From the NCBI GenBank assembly GCA_023409735.1, contig JAEYRB010000029.1:69612-133611 (forward strand): a stretch of DNA of 64,000 nucleotides. Direction: 5' to 3'. The DNA is from Bacillota bacterium. GTDB lineage: Bacteria > Bacillota > Clostridia > Acetivibrionales > DTU013. Shown here one piece after another: positions 8,399 to 17,282 of this stretch. Made by a program: the position numbers and the translations under genes. The notes under the pieces were generated by a model. That model saw only the letters and a list, made by a program, of their open reading frames with translations. It did not search any database and had not been told where the DNA came from. Within the stretch, counting starts at the first letter, position 1. Each line of letters starts with the position of its first letter.

Positions 8399-8542
8399 TT
8401 ATGCCTGTTTCGGGGTTTCCTCTTCCTCCGGTGCTCTATTATTTTCCTCAGTTCTGTTCCTTTCCTCAATTTCTTTAAAAAATAAATAGGATTCCAGTAT
8501 ACCTGTATTAATAAATGTGTTCCACGCAAATTCCATAAACAT
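8399..8542 (-). CDS. yqzL: YqzL family small protein
   Basis: A 47-residue reading frame starting MFMEFAWNTFINTGILESYL, with an acidic C-terminal tail. It matches the short YqzL family, which lies between era and recO in Bacillus and clostridia and has no known function. A purine-rich ribosome site AAGGGGG lies 10 nt before the ATG. Its stop codon abuts the alternative GTG start of recO (TAAGTG), so translation of the two may be coupled. Confidence 0.8.
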   Translation of the reverse strand: MFMEFAWNTFINTGILESYLFFKEIEERNRTEENNRAPEEEETPKQA

Positions 8543-8640
8543 CAGTACAATACCCCCTTGTCTTTGCTAAGCTGTTTCAAGTAACTCTTACCTTGATTTA
8601 AAACACTTCAATTCAAAGAAAATTTTCTTTTTTAGAAAAG

Positions 8641-8791
8641 TTTTCTTTCCTTAGCAGTGTTTCAACGAGGCTGTTCGCAAGCAATCTTGCTGCTCGCCCA
8701 TGCATCCTGGGCGTGAGATATGCTCGCCGCCTGACAACCAAATCGGTACCCGCATCTTGTAGAAGTGGGTGACATACTATACCTCGTTATA
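8641..8791. repeat. Palindrome-bordered intergenic element E1 (possible structured RNA)
   Basis: Lies in the 440-bp gap between era and yqzL. The left border is a 31-nt block (8641-8671) that matches 43186-43216 at about 28 of 31 positions. The borders contain an inverted repeat AACGAGG (8664-8670) / CCTCGTT (8782-8788), and the right border CCTCGTTATA is identical in both copies. The 110-nt interior can form several hairpins: GCAAG/CTTGC, GCCCA/TGGGC and CCC...GGG with CTT/AAG. A GTTCGCAAGC stretch on the plus strand resembles the 5' part of 6S RNA, but the length and context are not convincing. Strand and function are open. No protein-coding signal. Confidence 0.5.
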
Positions 8792-8981
8792 TTACTCTAA
8801 AGTTTTTGTTAGTATACTTGAAATATTGTACAAGCATTTTTCCAAGGGATAGCAATTGCGATATAACCTTTAAATAATTCAGCTGCACGATATATGGTGA
8901 GTTAATGCAGGTTCATCCACAGTATATTGCATAGTGGAACTTCAAATATTGAACACCGCAAATCCCCATGGGTAACAATTT

Positions 8982-9872
8982 TTATTTATAGCCCAATGTT
9001 TTCAGCATATTATCACTATTTCTCCAGTCCGGCTTAACCTTGACCCAGAGCTTCAAAAACACTTTTACACCCATAAGGTTTTCAATATCGGCTCTAGCTA
9101 ACGAGCCAATGTTTTTTAGCATCTGTCCTTCCTTGCCAATAAGTATTCCCTTATGAGTTTCCCTCTCACAGTAGATATTAGCTTCAATATCAATAAGGCT
9201 CTTTCCCGGACGTTCCTTGAAGGATATGACCTCGACGCCGGTTCCGTGCGGAACCTCATCAAGCACTAGCTTAAGGATCTTCTCTCGTATCATCTCGGCA
9301 GCTATCATTCTTTCAGGTTGATCGGTTATCAGATCGTCTGGGAAATACCTTGGTCCTTCAGGAAGTACCTTTTTGAGCTCCTTTACAACAATGTCAGTAC
9401 CTTCATTATTTAAAGCAGATATTGGGATGACTGCCTTGAAATCCATTACTGAAGTAAAGTTGTTTATGCGAGAAAGTAATTGTTCCTTCTTAACCAGATC
9501 AATCTTGTTAATAATAAGGAAAACTGGAGTTTTCAGCTTCATAAGCTGCTCCATTATAAACATATCACCTGCTCCCGGCTTTTCATCAGATGCTTCTGCA
9601 AGAAACAATACAACATCTACCTCATTGAGAGTATTCTCTGCTAAATTCACCATATACTCTCCCAGCTTGGTCTTGGGCTTATGTATACCTGGAGTGTCAA
9701 TAAATATAATTTGGCTGTCCTCCGAATTTATAATCGTCCTGATGGTATTTCTGGTGGTCTGAGGCTTATCTGAGATTATTGATATCTTCTCACCTGCTAA
9801 TTTATTTGAGAGAGTCGATTTACCGACATTTGGTCTTCCTACTATAGTTACAAAGCCTGATTTAAATGACAT
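8982..9872 (-). CDS. era: GTPase Era, 16S rRNA maturation
   Basis: Era binds the 3' end of 16S rRNA and checks 30S assembly. The N-terminal Ras-like domain has G1 GRPNVGKS (residues 12-19), switch/G3 DTPG and G4 NKID. The C-terminal KH domain (about 210-290) contains the GKEGQMLKNIG loop that grips RNA. 296 residues is standard. Upstream are dgkA/PAP2 and ybeY, downstream yqzL and recO, the conserved Firmicute order minus a cytidine deaminase gene. Good ribosome site (AGGAGG) before the ATG. Confidence 0.97.
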   Translation of the reverse strand: MSFKSGFVTIVGRPNVGKSTLSNKLAGEKISIISDKPQTTRNTIRTIINSEDSQIIFIDTPGIHKPKTKLGEYMVNLAENTLNEVDVVLFLAEASDEKPGAGDMFIMEQLMKLKTPVFLIINKIDLVKKEQLLSRINNFTSVMDFKAVIPISALNNEGTDIVVKELKKVLPEGPRYFPDDLITDQPERMIAAEMIREKILKLVLDEVPHGTGVEVISFKERPGKSLIDIEANIYCERETHKGILIGKEGQMLKNIGSLARADIENLMGVKVFLKLWVKVKPDWRNSDNMLKTLGYK

Positions 9873-9933
9873 AGCTTCCTCCTGATGTATTAATAAGTTT
9901 ATTTTATATTAGTTTTTCACATTGCTCTAGTTC

Positions 9934-10635
9934 TTATTTCCAAAATGCCTGAAACAATAACAGTGTAACTGCAAAGCCTATAAAAGCACCTGCAATCAAT
10001 TCAGCAACGTTATGTATTTTACCCTCTAATCTACTTTGTACTACAAGAAGCGAAACAATTAAAAACAATATTGTAATGCTTGCATTATTTGTCCAAAGCG
10101 CTACAGCTGTAGTAGCCGCAAAGGATATCGCCGCATGACCGCTTGGCATTCCTCCACTGAACAGTGTACCTCTTTTAAAAAATCCCTTAAGCAGCAGCAC
10201 TAACAACATCGTAACAATAATTGCAATTACCGTTATATGCATGGGAGCCTGCTTTATTCTTACAATACCTATTTCAAGGGTTGAGCTGACTCTGTCAAAA
10301 AATATAAAATACCCGACTAAAACTGAAAGTATGGCAGAAACAAATACCGCACCAGCCGCTGTATCTTTAACTAACTTAGCTTTGGGATGATAAACTCCGA
10401 TAATCGTATCAATAACGACTTCTATTGCTGTATTAAAAAGCTCGCATATAATGACAATTGCTATAGTAATACAGACTATTATGAATTCTACCCTTGTAAG
10501 GTTGTAAAACAACGACATAATTAGGACTACAGCAGCTGCAAGTATATGAAGCTTCATGTTTCGCTCGCTTCTTATAGCTGCAATTATTCCATTTACTGCA
10601 TTATTAAAGCTGTCTATCAGGTTCTTATTCTTCAT
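9934..10635 (-). CDS. Fused DgkA-type lipid kinase and PAP2 phosphatase
   Basis: Residues 1-115 are a DgkA-family undecaprenol/diacylglycerol kinase with three membrane helices and the signature ELFNTAIEVVID (65-76) plus DTAAGAV (91-97). Residues 125-233 form a PAP2-type phosphatase with PSGH (164-167) and SRLEGKIH (201-208), where the catalytic histidine is followed by Glu212 instead of the usual Asp. Both halves look active. The protein may interconvert undecaprenol, its phosphate and its pyrophosphate, the lipid carrier for wall synthesis. In Bacillus the same position holds a kinase-only dgkA. It overlaps the end of ybeY by 11 bp. Confidence 0.85.
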   Translation of the reverse strand: MKNKNLIDSFNNAVNGIIAAIRSERNMKLHILAAAVVLIMSLFYNLTRVEFIIVCITIAIVIICELFNTAIEVVIDTIIGVYHPKAKLVKDTAAGAVFVSAILSVLVGYFIFFDRVSSTLEIGIVRIKQAPMHITVIAIIVTMLLVLLLKGFFKRGTLFSGGMPSGHAAISFAATTAVALWTNNASITILFLIVSLLVVQSRLEGKIHNVAELIAGAFIGFAVTLLLFQAFWK

Positions 10636-11167
10636 TGCGCTTCAACCCCAGCTTTTCTAATACAAGCTCCTGCTTTGACATCATAACATGTTCATCACAC
10701 TTTTCTATATGGTCATAACCCAGCAAATGAAACATACCGTGAGAAGTAAGGAAAGCAATCTCCCGCTGAAGGCTATGACCATATTCCTCTGCCTGCCTGA
10801 TCGCAGTTTCTGTTGATATAACGATATCGCCGAGTAACAATAAGCCCTTATCTCTATCATAATCTTCAGATTGTGACGTGATCTTACCTTTTTCCATATC
10901 AGCCATGGGAAATGACAATACATCTGTAGAGCGGTCAATATTTCTAAATTGTCTGTTTATTTTCTGAATTGATATGTCGTCTGTTAAAAGAATGTTTACC
11001 TCACAACCAAACCTTATATTTTCACTTTTGAGGCACTCAGCTACTGTTTTCCTCAGCAGTTGTTTATATTCTTCTTCAAAAGGCATTACTGTTTGCTCGT
11101 TTTCAAAATAAACCTCTGTTTCACTTATGTCCTTAAGCTTCGGATCTGGCTTTTTCATTCTCCTCAT
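10625..11167 (-). CDS. ybeY: Endoribonuclease YbeY
   Basis: Metal-dependent RNase needed for 16S rRNA 3'-end processing and ribosome quality control. The zinc motif HGMFHLLGYDH (His143, 147, 153) is complete. 180 residues is slightly longer than usual because of an extended N-terminus. The ATG at 11167 lies inside the end of the upstream pgpH gene; an ATG three codons later (11158) is also possible. It overlaps dgkA/PAP2 at its 3' end, so these genes are translationally coupled. Confidence 0.95.
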   Translation of the reverse strand: MRRMKKPDPKLKDISETEVYFENEQTVMPFEEEYKQLLRKTVAECLKSENIRFGCEVNILLTDDISIQKINRQFRNIDRSTDVLSFPMADMEKGKITSQSEDYDRDKGLLLLGDIVISTETAIRQAEEYGHSLQREIAFLTSHGMFHLLGYDHIEKCDEHVMMSKQELVLEKLGLKRNEE

Positions 11168-13439
11168 TACCCTTCTCTAACTCACGACCGGATGAATCAT
11201 TTCCCTCTGTGGCCTTTTGTATATCCAAATTAGTATCTCTCAATTCTCTTTCATAAGCATCATTTTGATCAATCGGCTTTTTCTTTACAATCTCCGGATA
11301 TTCTGCCCGTTCATGGAAATAACCGCCAAATACCCGCATGAACGATTTTGCCACTGTATCCAGATCCTTTAGTGTAAGGTCACACAAATCAAGCTGCCCG
11401 TCGTCAAGCTTATCCTTTATTATCTTTCTTACTAGTCCTTCTATCTTGCTTTCTGTTTTATCAGGCATTGCTCTTACAGCTGCTTCAACTGAATCAGCCA
11501 GCATAACGACTGCCGCTTCCTTTGTAGTCGGCCTGGAACACTGGTAACGGAAATCCTCCTGCTTGATGATATCATCCTTATCAAGCTTCTTCGCTTTGTA
11601 ATAAAAATATGCTACTAACGTATTTCCATGATGCTGACTTATTATACCACGAACAGCTTCGGGTATCTTGTATTTTTCAGCAATTTCTACGCCATCGTTT
11701 GTATGAGAGGTAATAACAAGTGTACTTAAACTGGGAGTCATTTTGTCGTGTGGATTATCAGATATCTGGTTTTCTTTGAAAAAGCTTGGGCGCTTGAGCT
11801 TACCGACATCATGGTAATAAGCCCCAACTCTTGCAAGTAAAGCATTACCGTTAATTGCTTCAGTTGCAACCTCTGCAAGATTTCCAACCATGAGACTGTG
11901 ATGGTATGTCCCCGGAGCTTCCAGAAGCAGCTTTTTAATCAGTGGATGATTAGGATTTGACAATTCCAAGAGCTTTAGTGGAGTTATTATATTGAATGCA
12001 CTTTCAAAAAACGGCAACATACCTATAGTCAGAATAGTAGATAACATACCGTTGACAGCTACAAACAGTGCATTTTCTGCAATAGATATAAGTGCGCTTT
12101 TGTTAATTAGACCAATACATGCAACAACTATTGCGTTTACTATTGCAATAACAATTCCTGACATCGAAATTCGGCTTCTCTGATTTGCGCCTGATACAAT
12201 GAATGCCGCAAATGTCCCGCCAATGACCGATGTATACAAAAATGCCTGATTGCCGCCCGTCATAAATGCTATTGCTAATGAAACCAGCAGATTTATAACT
12301 ACGCCCAGTCTCAGATCCAACAAAATCGAAATGAGCATTGGTATCATGAATACGGGTATCAAGTATGGGCTTAACGGGCAAATGATCCATGCGACCAGTA
12401 GTACAAGCAAAACAATGACTGATATAAGAATGAGGTTCTTTCGGCTGTTTAGCAAATTACTGCAAAAGAAAATCATATATAGCATTAATGTAAGTGCCAA
12501 AAGAATAATAACAGCAAGAATACCACCCGCAAAGGCATAATCCGGTTTCCCTGTTTCAAGCAGATCCAGCTCCTTCAGCACTTCAAGCTTATCCTGGGTA
12601 ACGACATCCCCATAGCTTAGTATTCTGGCACCTTCCTGTATTATCTGTTTATTTTCCATAGCCGCATTGTATGCTTCAGTCTTCTTTTCGTTAGTCTTCT
12701 CCTGATCTACAACGCTATTAGGAACAACAAATACATTTGCCATAAGGCTTCCAATATTTTTAAGCTCCTGCGACAAATCGCTGCTCTGGTACCTGTTTTG
12801 AAGAAAGCCTATCTTGCCTGCCAAATTGTCGGCATTAATATCTTCCTTCATTATCGAACTAACCAGCTCTCTGGTGATCTTATCAAAGGCTTCAAGCTCA
12901 TTCTCACTTACCTTTGTTATGAGATAATTGACCTGATCACCTGATAAAGACACTCCAAAGTCCGTTTTTCTTTCTTCAAGCTCCTTTATAGCTTTTTCCT
13001 GCTCAAGTGCAAGCATTTCATTATAATTGCTGCTCTTTTTACTTATACCCTGCTCCTGTAGATTTCTATCTACACTCTGCCTGCAATCTTTTATAGTATT
13101 AATAAATTCATCAGTTTTGTTAAGAACATCAAGTGGTACATTCTCAAGCCTTGTCATTATCGGTGGTATTGAATCTGCTGCATTTTCTGCCAGCTCGACT
13201 GTAAGCATTGTATTCTCAATATCACGTGGGGCTGTAATGTCGTAATTAGATTTTTCTCCTAAACTCAGCTTGTACTTTTTGGGCGCAGCACTGCTTTCAA
13301 CCAGCAAAAAAGCCAGGATAATGGTAACAATACAAATTATTGAACGATGTAGTGTTTTATTCTTCATATAGTTCTTCAATTGTTTATTGCTGCTTTTTTG
13401 CTTTCTGCCCTTTGTGTGCAACACCAGACCCCCAATCAT
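11133..13439 (-). CDS. pgpH: 7TM-HD family phosphohydrolase PgpH (c-di-AMP phosphodiesterase)
   Basis: Architecture of the PgpH/YqfF family: a short basic N-terminus, one membrane helix (about 32-50), a large extracellular 7TMR-HDED sensor domain (about 55-300), seven membrane helices (about 305-490) and a cytoplasmic HD domain (about 510-720). The HD signature YYHDVGKLKRP and the HHSLM and HH...GN histidines are present. Listeria PgpH degrades cyclic di-AMP to pApA. The C-terminus is unusually rich in charged residues. The true start could be a GTG/TTG a few codons downstream, behind GGGGG. It lies between phoH and ybeY, as in Bacillus. Confidence 0.92.
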   Translation of the reverse strand: MIGGLVLHTKGRKQKSSNKQLKNYMKNKTLHRSIICIVTIILAFLLVESSAAPKKYKLSLGEKSNYDITAPRDIENTMLTVELAENAADSIPPIMTRLENVPLDVLNKTDEFINTIKDCRQSVDRNLQEQGISKKSSNYNEMLALEQEKAIKELEERKTDFGVSLSGDQVNYLITKVSENELEAFDKITRELVSSIMKEDINADNLAGKIGFLQNRYQSSDLSQELKNIGSLMANVFVVPNSVVDQEKTNEKKTEAYNAAMENKQIIQEGARILSYGDVVTQDKLEVLKELDLLETGKPDYAFAGGILAVIILLALTLMLYMIFFCSNLLNSRKNLILISVIVLLVLLVAWIICPLSPYLIPVFMIPMLISILLDLRLGVVINLLVSLAIAFMTGGNQAFLYTSVIGGTFAAFIVSGANQRSRISMSGIVIAIVNAIVVACIGLINKSALISIAENALFVAVNGMLSTILTIGMLPFFESAFNIITPLKLLELSNPNHPLIKKLLLEAPGTYHHSLMVGNLAEVATEAINGNALLARVGAYYHDVGKLKRPSFFKENQISDNPHDKMTPSLSTLVITSHTNDGVEIAEKYKIPEAVRGIISQHHGNTLVAYFYYKAKKLDKDDIIKQEDFRYQCSRPTTKEAAVVMLADSVEAAVRAMPDKTESKIEGLVRKIIKDKLDDGQLDLCDLTLKDLDTVAKSFMRVFGGYFHERAEYPEIVKKKPIDQNDAYERELRDTNLDIQKATEGNDSSGRELEKGNEENEKARSEA

Positions 13440-13457
13440 TACAATATGAATAAGTTA

Positions 13458-14426
13458 TTAGCTCTTATGCGAATCATACTTTTCATAAGCCTTTATAATC
13501 TTTTGTACCAGTTCATGTCTGACAACATCCTTTTCGGTTAAATAAATAAATTCTAGTCCTTCGACATCCTTCAATACCTTCATTACCTCCCTAAGGCCTG
13601 ATTTTTTGTCGTTCGGGAGGTCTATTTGCGTTATATCGCCCGTTACTACCACTTTAGAACCAAAGCCAATACGTGTCAGGAACATTTTCATCTGCTCAGG
13701 AGTTGTATTCTGAGCTTCATCCAGTATTATGAAAGAGTCATCAAGCGTTCTGCCCCTCATATATGCCAAAGGTGCTATCTCGATCATCCCTTTGTCAAGA
13801 TATTTCTGATACGCCTCTGCTCCCATAATTTCATAAAGAGCGTCATATAGTGGCCTTAAATACGGATCTACCTTATTTTGCATATCTCCGGGAAGGAAGC
13901 CCAGTTTTTCGCCTGCTTCTACAGCTGGCCGTGTCAATACGATCCTGTTGAATTGCTTGTCCTTAAATAAGGTTACAGCCATGGCCACCGCTAAAAAAGT
14001 CTTTCCTGTACCTGCAGGACCGATTCCGAAAACAACAGTATTATTCTTGATGGCATCGACATACCTCTTTTGTCCAAGCGTTTTAGACTTGATCTGTTTA
14101 CCTCTGGCAGTCATACATATACAATCGCCTGAATACTGCCTTACCTTGTCCAACTGGCCTTCAGATGCCAGATCTACCAAATAGCTCACATTCTGCCTTG
14201 TTATAGGGTCGCCCTGCACAGCCATTGCCATAAGTCTCTCGATAATTGCTGTCGCTTTCTCGATATTCTCCTTGCTCCCTGTAAGCTTTATCTGATCATC
14301 TCTTGTTATCAGCTTTATATCTAACCCATCTTCGATAATTCTTATATTTGTGTCAAAATTACCAAATAAATTGATTGCGTCCTCAATTTTCCCAAATTCG
14401 ATTACCTTTTCAGTACTATCTTCCAA
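13458..14426 (-). CDS. phoH: PhoH-family ATPase
   Basis: 322 residues. An N-terminal KH-like part (1-100) is followed by a RecA/helicase-like NTPase domain with Walker A GPAGTGKT (136-143) and a Walker B-like IILDEAQN. PhoH/YbeZ proteins act with YbeY in RNA processing, and the two genes are only one gene apart here. Its start abuts the yqfD stop, suggesting coupled translation. Confidence 0.95.
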   Translation of the reverse strand: MEDSTEKVIEFGKIEDAINLFGNFDTNIRIIEDGLDIKLITRDDQIKLTGSKENIEKATAIIERLMAMAVQGDPITRQNVSYLVDLASEGQLDKVRQYSGDCICMTARGKQIKSKTLGQKRYVDAIKNNTVVFGIGPAGTGKTFLAVAMAVTLFKDKQFNRIVLTRPAVEAGEKLGFLPGDMQNKVDPYLRPLYDALYEIMGAEAYQKYLDKGMIEIAPLAYMRGRTLDDSFIILDEAQNTTPEQMKMFLTRIGFGSKVVVTGDITQIDLPNDKKSGLREVMKVLKDVEGLEFIYLTEKDVVRHELVQKIIKAYEKYDSHKS

Positions 14427-15632
14427 TCAATTTCCTCCAATCTGTCTGCTAACGCCTATATCCTCAAGGCATTCCAGCGTAACCCTAGCAATGATTCCTG
14501 TTTCTTCATTTTGAATGAACTTAACATTCTTCTTTATTATTTCGGCATTATCAGGTATACATTCAACAACTTTATTATACGCTTCTTCTGTGGCAATTCT
14601 TTTTGCATCCTCTTCATTTACAGTCATTTGGACTGTATTCTCCTCATAATAGTTCTGTGTGACCCATTCAATAGGAAAGACAAGATTTGGACCTATAGAA
14701 AGCTTTTTTCTTATTTCTTCACTTGAATACTCCTTGAATTTGTTTTTTCTATGCAATAAATTCAGCTTTGAAGAAAAGATTACAAGAGAATGATCCTTAA
14801 CTATTCTGCCTGTCTGAAGCCTTTCCACCTCGGTTAGCCTTACCGGAACCTCCTCCTGATACCATGTTCTGGCTAAAACTGTCCCCATTGCATGTACAAG
14901 CATGAATTCATCTTTTTTGTTCTCAAATGTCACCTTTCCCGAGATCAGAACCTGACCCTCAGAAACAGTCTCACCTTCAGTGACCGCTTCCTTGCCTCCT
15001 TTAGCTATTACCTTTTTTATTACCCCATCTTTTTTAGCAACAACATCACATGGCGTATCATCGGGTATAATTTCAGGCGCGGGTATTCTCTCTCTTAATT
15101 CAACGCTTACCCTTGTACCCTTGACCATGATACTTATCCATGAAATATCGTCTGAGCCAAGCATCATACGGTTTACAGCCTCGTCCGTATTTATGCTGAA
15201 CTTAAATGCACCAGCTTTAATGCCCATCTGTGCCAGCTCTGATTCAAGCTTGCTTGTTTCTAGCTTAACATTGCCTGTTATATCAATACTCCATATAAAA
15301 GACGACAAAAAAATTATTAATCCAATAAATAAAACTGCACCCGCAAAAAATAATTTTCGCTTTCGATATCTATTAAAAATAAATGGCAGACCAACCTTTT
15401 TCAGCAGTCTTACCTTACATTTTGATTTCCTGGCAATCGGGCGTATAAGCCTAAAGCCTTTTATACCCATCCGCATGGTAAGCAAGTGCTCTTTTTGCAC
15501 ACGAACGTCCCAAAGGAGGATCTGTCTGCGTGCACATATATTTAAAAACTTTTCAGTGAAGTATCCTTCGACAATAATAATAACATATCCACGCCAATAA
15601 TTCCATATCCTAAGCAGCAACAAGAGACTCAC
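14427..15632 (-). CDS. yqfD: Sporulation protein YqfD
   Basis: A 401-residue YqfD family protein. The N-terminus (NYWRGYVIIIVEGYFTEKFL) is characteristic. One membrane helix lies near residues 92-112, followed by a large extracytoplasmic domain with POTRA-like character (IDITGNVKLETSKL...). YqfD is needed for efficient sporulation in the mother-cell programme. The start codon is GTG. It follows yqfC and precedes phoH, as in Bacillus. Confidence 0.93.
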   Translation of the reverse strand: MSLLLLLRIWNYWRGYVIIIVEGYFTEKFLNICARRQILLWDVRVQKEHLLTMRMGIKGFRLIRPIARKSKCKVRLLKKVGLPFIFNRYRKRKLFFAGAVLFIGLIIFLSSFIWSIDITGNVKLETSKLESELAQMGIKAGAFKFSINTDEAVNRMMLGSDDISWISIMVKGTRVSVELRERIPAPEIIPDDTPCDVVAKKDGVIKKVIAKGGKEAVTEGETVSEGQVLISGKVTFENKKDEFMLVHAMGTVLARTWYQEEVPVRLTEVERLQTGRIVKDHSLVIFSSKLNLLHRKNKFKEYSSEEIRKKLSIGPNLVFPIEWVTQNYYEENTVQMTVNEEDAKRIATEEAYNKVVECIPDNAEIIKKNVKFIQNEETGIIARVTLECLEDIGVSRQIGGN

Positions 15633-15656
15633 CCCGCATTTACATTTATCTAGTGA

Positions 15657-15977
15657 TTATTTTGTCGCGTCATCGCTAGCAAGTGCAATCCCGGTAATTA
15701 TTCCGGAAATAATAATATTCTCCCTAGTTATCTCCCGGATCTGCATTTTTTCGCCGTATATTTTAATAACACCGAGGCCTGTGCTTACCCTTATCTGTTC
15801 ACATTTAAACTCTAAAATAGTCTTGTAATTTTCCAATAATAAATCACTGTTCCCGACAATAGTCATCTTTGGAATGTCAAGAATCAAATCCTTGGGCAAT
15901 TCCAATGCGTCAGTAACCTTTTCTGCTATTCCTGGTTTATGTATTTTTTCTTTTTTATTGGCGTTTTTCCTCGCCAT
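15657..15977 (-). CDS. yqfC: Sporulation protein YqfC
   Basis: A 106-residue YqfC-family protein with a Lys-rich N-terminus. The core LELPKDLILDIPKMTIVGNSDLLLENY and the GVIKIYGE stretch are typical. In Bacillus yqfC is part of the sigma-E regulon and neighbours yqfD. The ATG lies 3 bp after the pdaA stop codon, so it is probably co-transcribed with pdaA here. Confidence 0.92.
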   Translation of the reverse strand: MARKNANKKEKIHKPGIAEKVTDALELPKDLILDIPKMTIVGNSDLLLENYKTILEFKCEQIRVSTGLGVIKIYGEKMQIREITRENIIISGIITGIALASDDATK

Positions 15978-15980
15978 AAG

Positions 15981-16988
15981 TCATTCCTCAGTCTTTTCCG
16001 GTGACAGTAACTCCTTTGGGTCACCAAATATATATCCTTTATCTTCAGCACCTTTAATAATGCCATCCAGCCCTTCAGCATTATCCTTTGAAACAGCATG
16101 GAGCAGAATTACTGCTCCGTTATGCAGGTTTCGCATCACTATATCTCTAGCATATTCGGAACCTCTGATTTTATCACGATACCAATCATCATATGCAAAG
16201 CTCCAAAAAAGATTGCAATATCCAAGTTGTTCAGTGATAGCAAGTGTTCGCTCGCTGTATTCACCCTTTGGAGGTCTAAGAAAAACCATGTTCTCGCCGA
16301 ATTTTTCATTAAATGCTCTGTCAAGACCTAATAGTTCCTCCTCAAGCTGCTTATCATCAAGTCCCGGCAGGCTGGGATGATGTATGGAATGGTTTCCCAC
16401 ATAGTGACCCTCTTCTACCATCCTTCTGACGAGTTCCTGCTGACCGCTAAGATAAGGTCCGGTTATAAAGAAAATTGCTTTTACTCCATTATCTCTAAGC
16501 GTATCCAGTATTTGCGCCGTATAGCCGTTTTCATAGCCCTCGTCAAAGGTTAGATAAATAACCTTCTTTGATACATCGCCCAAATACTTCGCTCCATATT
16601 TTTTTAGAAGCTCCGGAGCGCCGGGATCAGCTGCAGGCACCTGATTGTCAGGTCTTCGTGAAATACCCCAGCATAAAAGCTTATTACTGAGATTTCCATT
16701 AAGCTTATCCCTATTTTCGCTATTGCTTTTTTTCTTTTCTATTTTTTGGGATTTTACTGCCCTGGCACTACTTACAGTACTCTTCCCTTCAGACAAACTG
16801 CCACTTATTTCTATCTCCAGATTTAGATCGCTGAAGCTGCTGGAATAAACCCCTCCAAGATCACTTAATGCAGTTTTGTCTGAAGCTTGAACCGAGCAGC
16901 CCTGCAGCAAAAGAGTTGTTATGATCGACAGTGAAATAAAGCGGGCAAAGCTCAGAAAAGTTTTTCGGGCATATTTACACATCATCAA
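15981..16988 (-). CDS. pdaA: PdaA-like polysaccharide (muramic) deacetylase, lipoprotein
   Basis: A lipoprotein signal with LLQGC (Cys31) is followed by a low-complexity linker and a NodB-type deacetylase domain (about 140-330). The metal site is seen as TFDEGYENG (Asp150) and HSIHHP (His201, His205), with RPPKGEYS and the YDDWYRD stretch following. The DEGYENGYT version of motif 1 is typical of PdaA. PdaA deacetylates muramic acid residues to make the delta-lactam needed for cortex lytic enzymes during germination. The lipobox and direct linkage to yqfC/yqfD are notable. Ribosome site GGGGGG upstream. Confidence 0.9.
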   Translation of the reverse strand: MMMCKYARKTFLSFARFISLSIITTLLLQGCSVQASDKTALSDLGGVYSSSFSDLNLEIEISGSLSEGKSTVSSARAVKSQKIEKKKSNSENRDKLNGNLSNKLLCWGISRRPDNQVPAADPGAPELLKKYGAKYLGDVSKKVIYLTFDEGYENGYTAQILDTLRDNGVKAIFFITGPYLSGQQELVRRMVEEGHYVGNHSIHHPSLPGLDDKQLEEELLGLDRAFNEKFGENMVFLRPPKGEYSERTLAITEQLGYCNLFWSFAYDDWYRDKIRGSEYARDIVMRNLHNGAVILLHAVSKDNAEGLDGIIKGAEDKGYIFGDPKELLSPEKTEE

Positions 16989-17017
16989 AAGCCCCCCTGT
17001 TTTTGCTTTAGGCTAGC

Positions 17018-17038
17018 TTAAAAAAAGCCCCGGCTTTC
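17018..17038 (-). terminator. Probable terminator downstream of the DUF881 pair
   Basis: On the minus strand AAAGC/GCTTT with a short G/C loop is followed by TTTTTTT. It lies about 245 bp after the second DUF881 gene and just before pdaA. The short stem makes this moderate evidence. The remaining gap to 17282 holds nothing I recognise. Confidence 0.5.
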
Positions 17039-17282
17039 ATATCAACATATCGCTGGTATTTCAAGTCAAGGCTGTATGCCTACTTTATATTCATATTATT
17101 ATTTCATGAAAATAATGCCTTTTACTTAAGGCATTTGCGATGTAACCTTAAATTATTAAGCAGTATCATATATGATGACTATCTACTATGACATCTACAA
17201 TATTATGCTGCTGGGCTTAAAATGTACACTGCTAAATGCCCCCTGCTTAGTCGGCATAAACAATTATGGTCAGTAAGCGATG

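Noticed and set aside
12103..12390. 95-residue minus-strand frame inside pgpH
   Set aside because: Same-strand, different-frame shadow of the membrane domain of pgpH.
14980..15600. 206-residue plus-strand frame opposite yqfD
   Set aside because: Long only because the antisense of yqfD has few stops; no ribosome site or domain, while yqfD is a clear family member.
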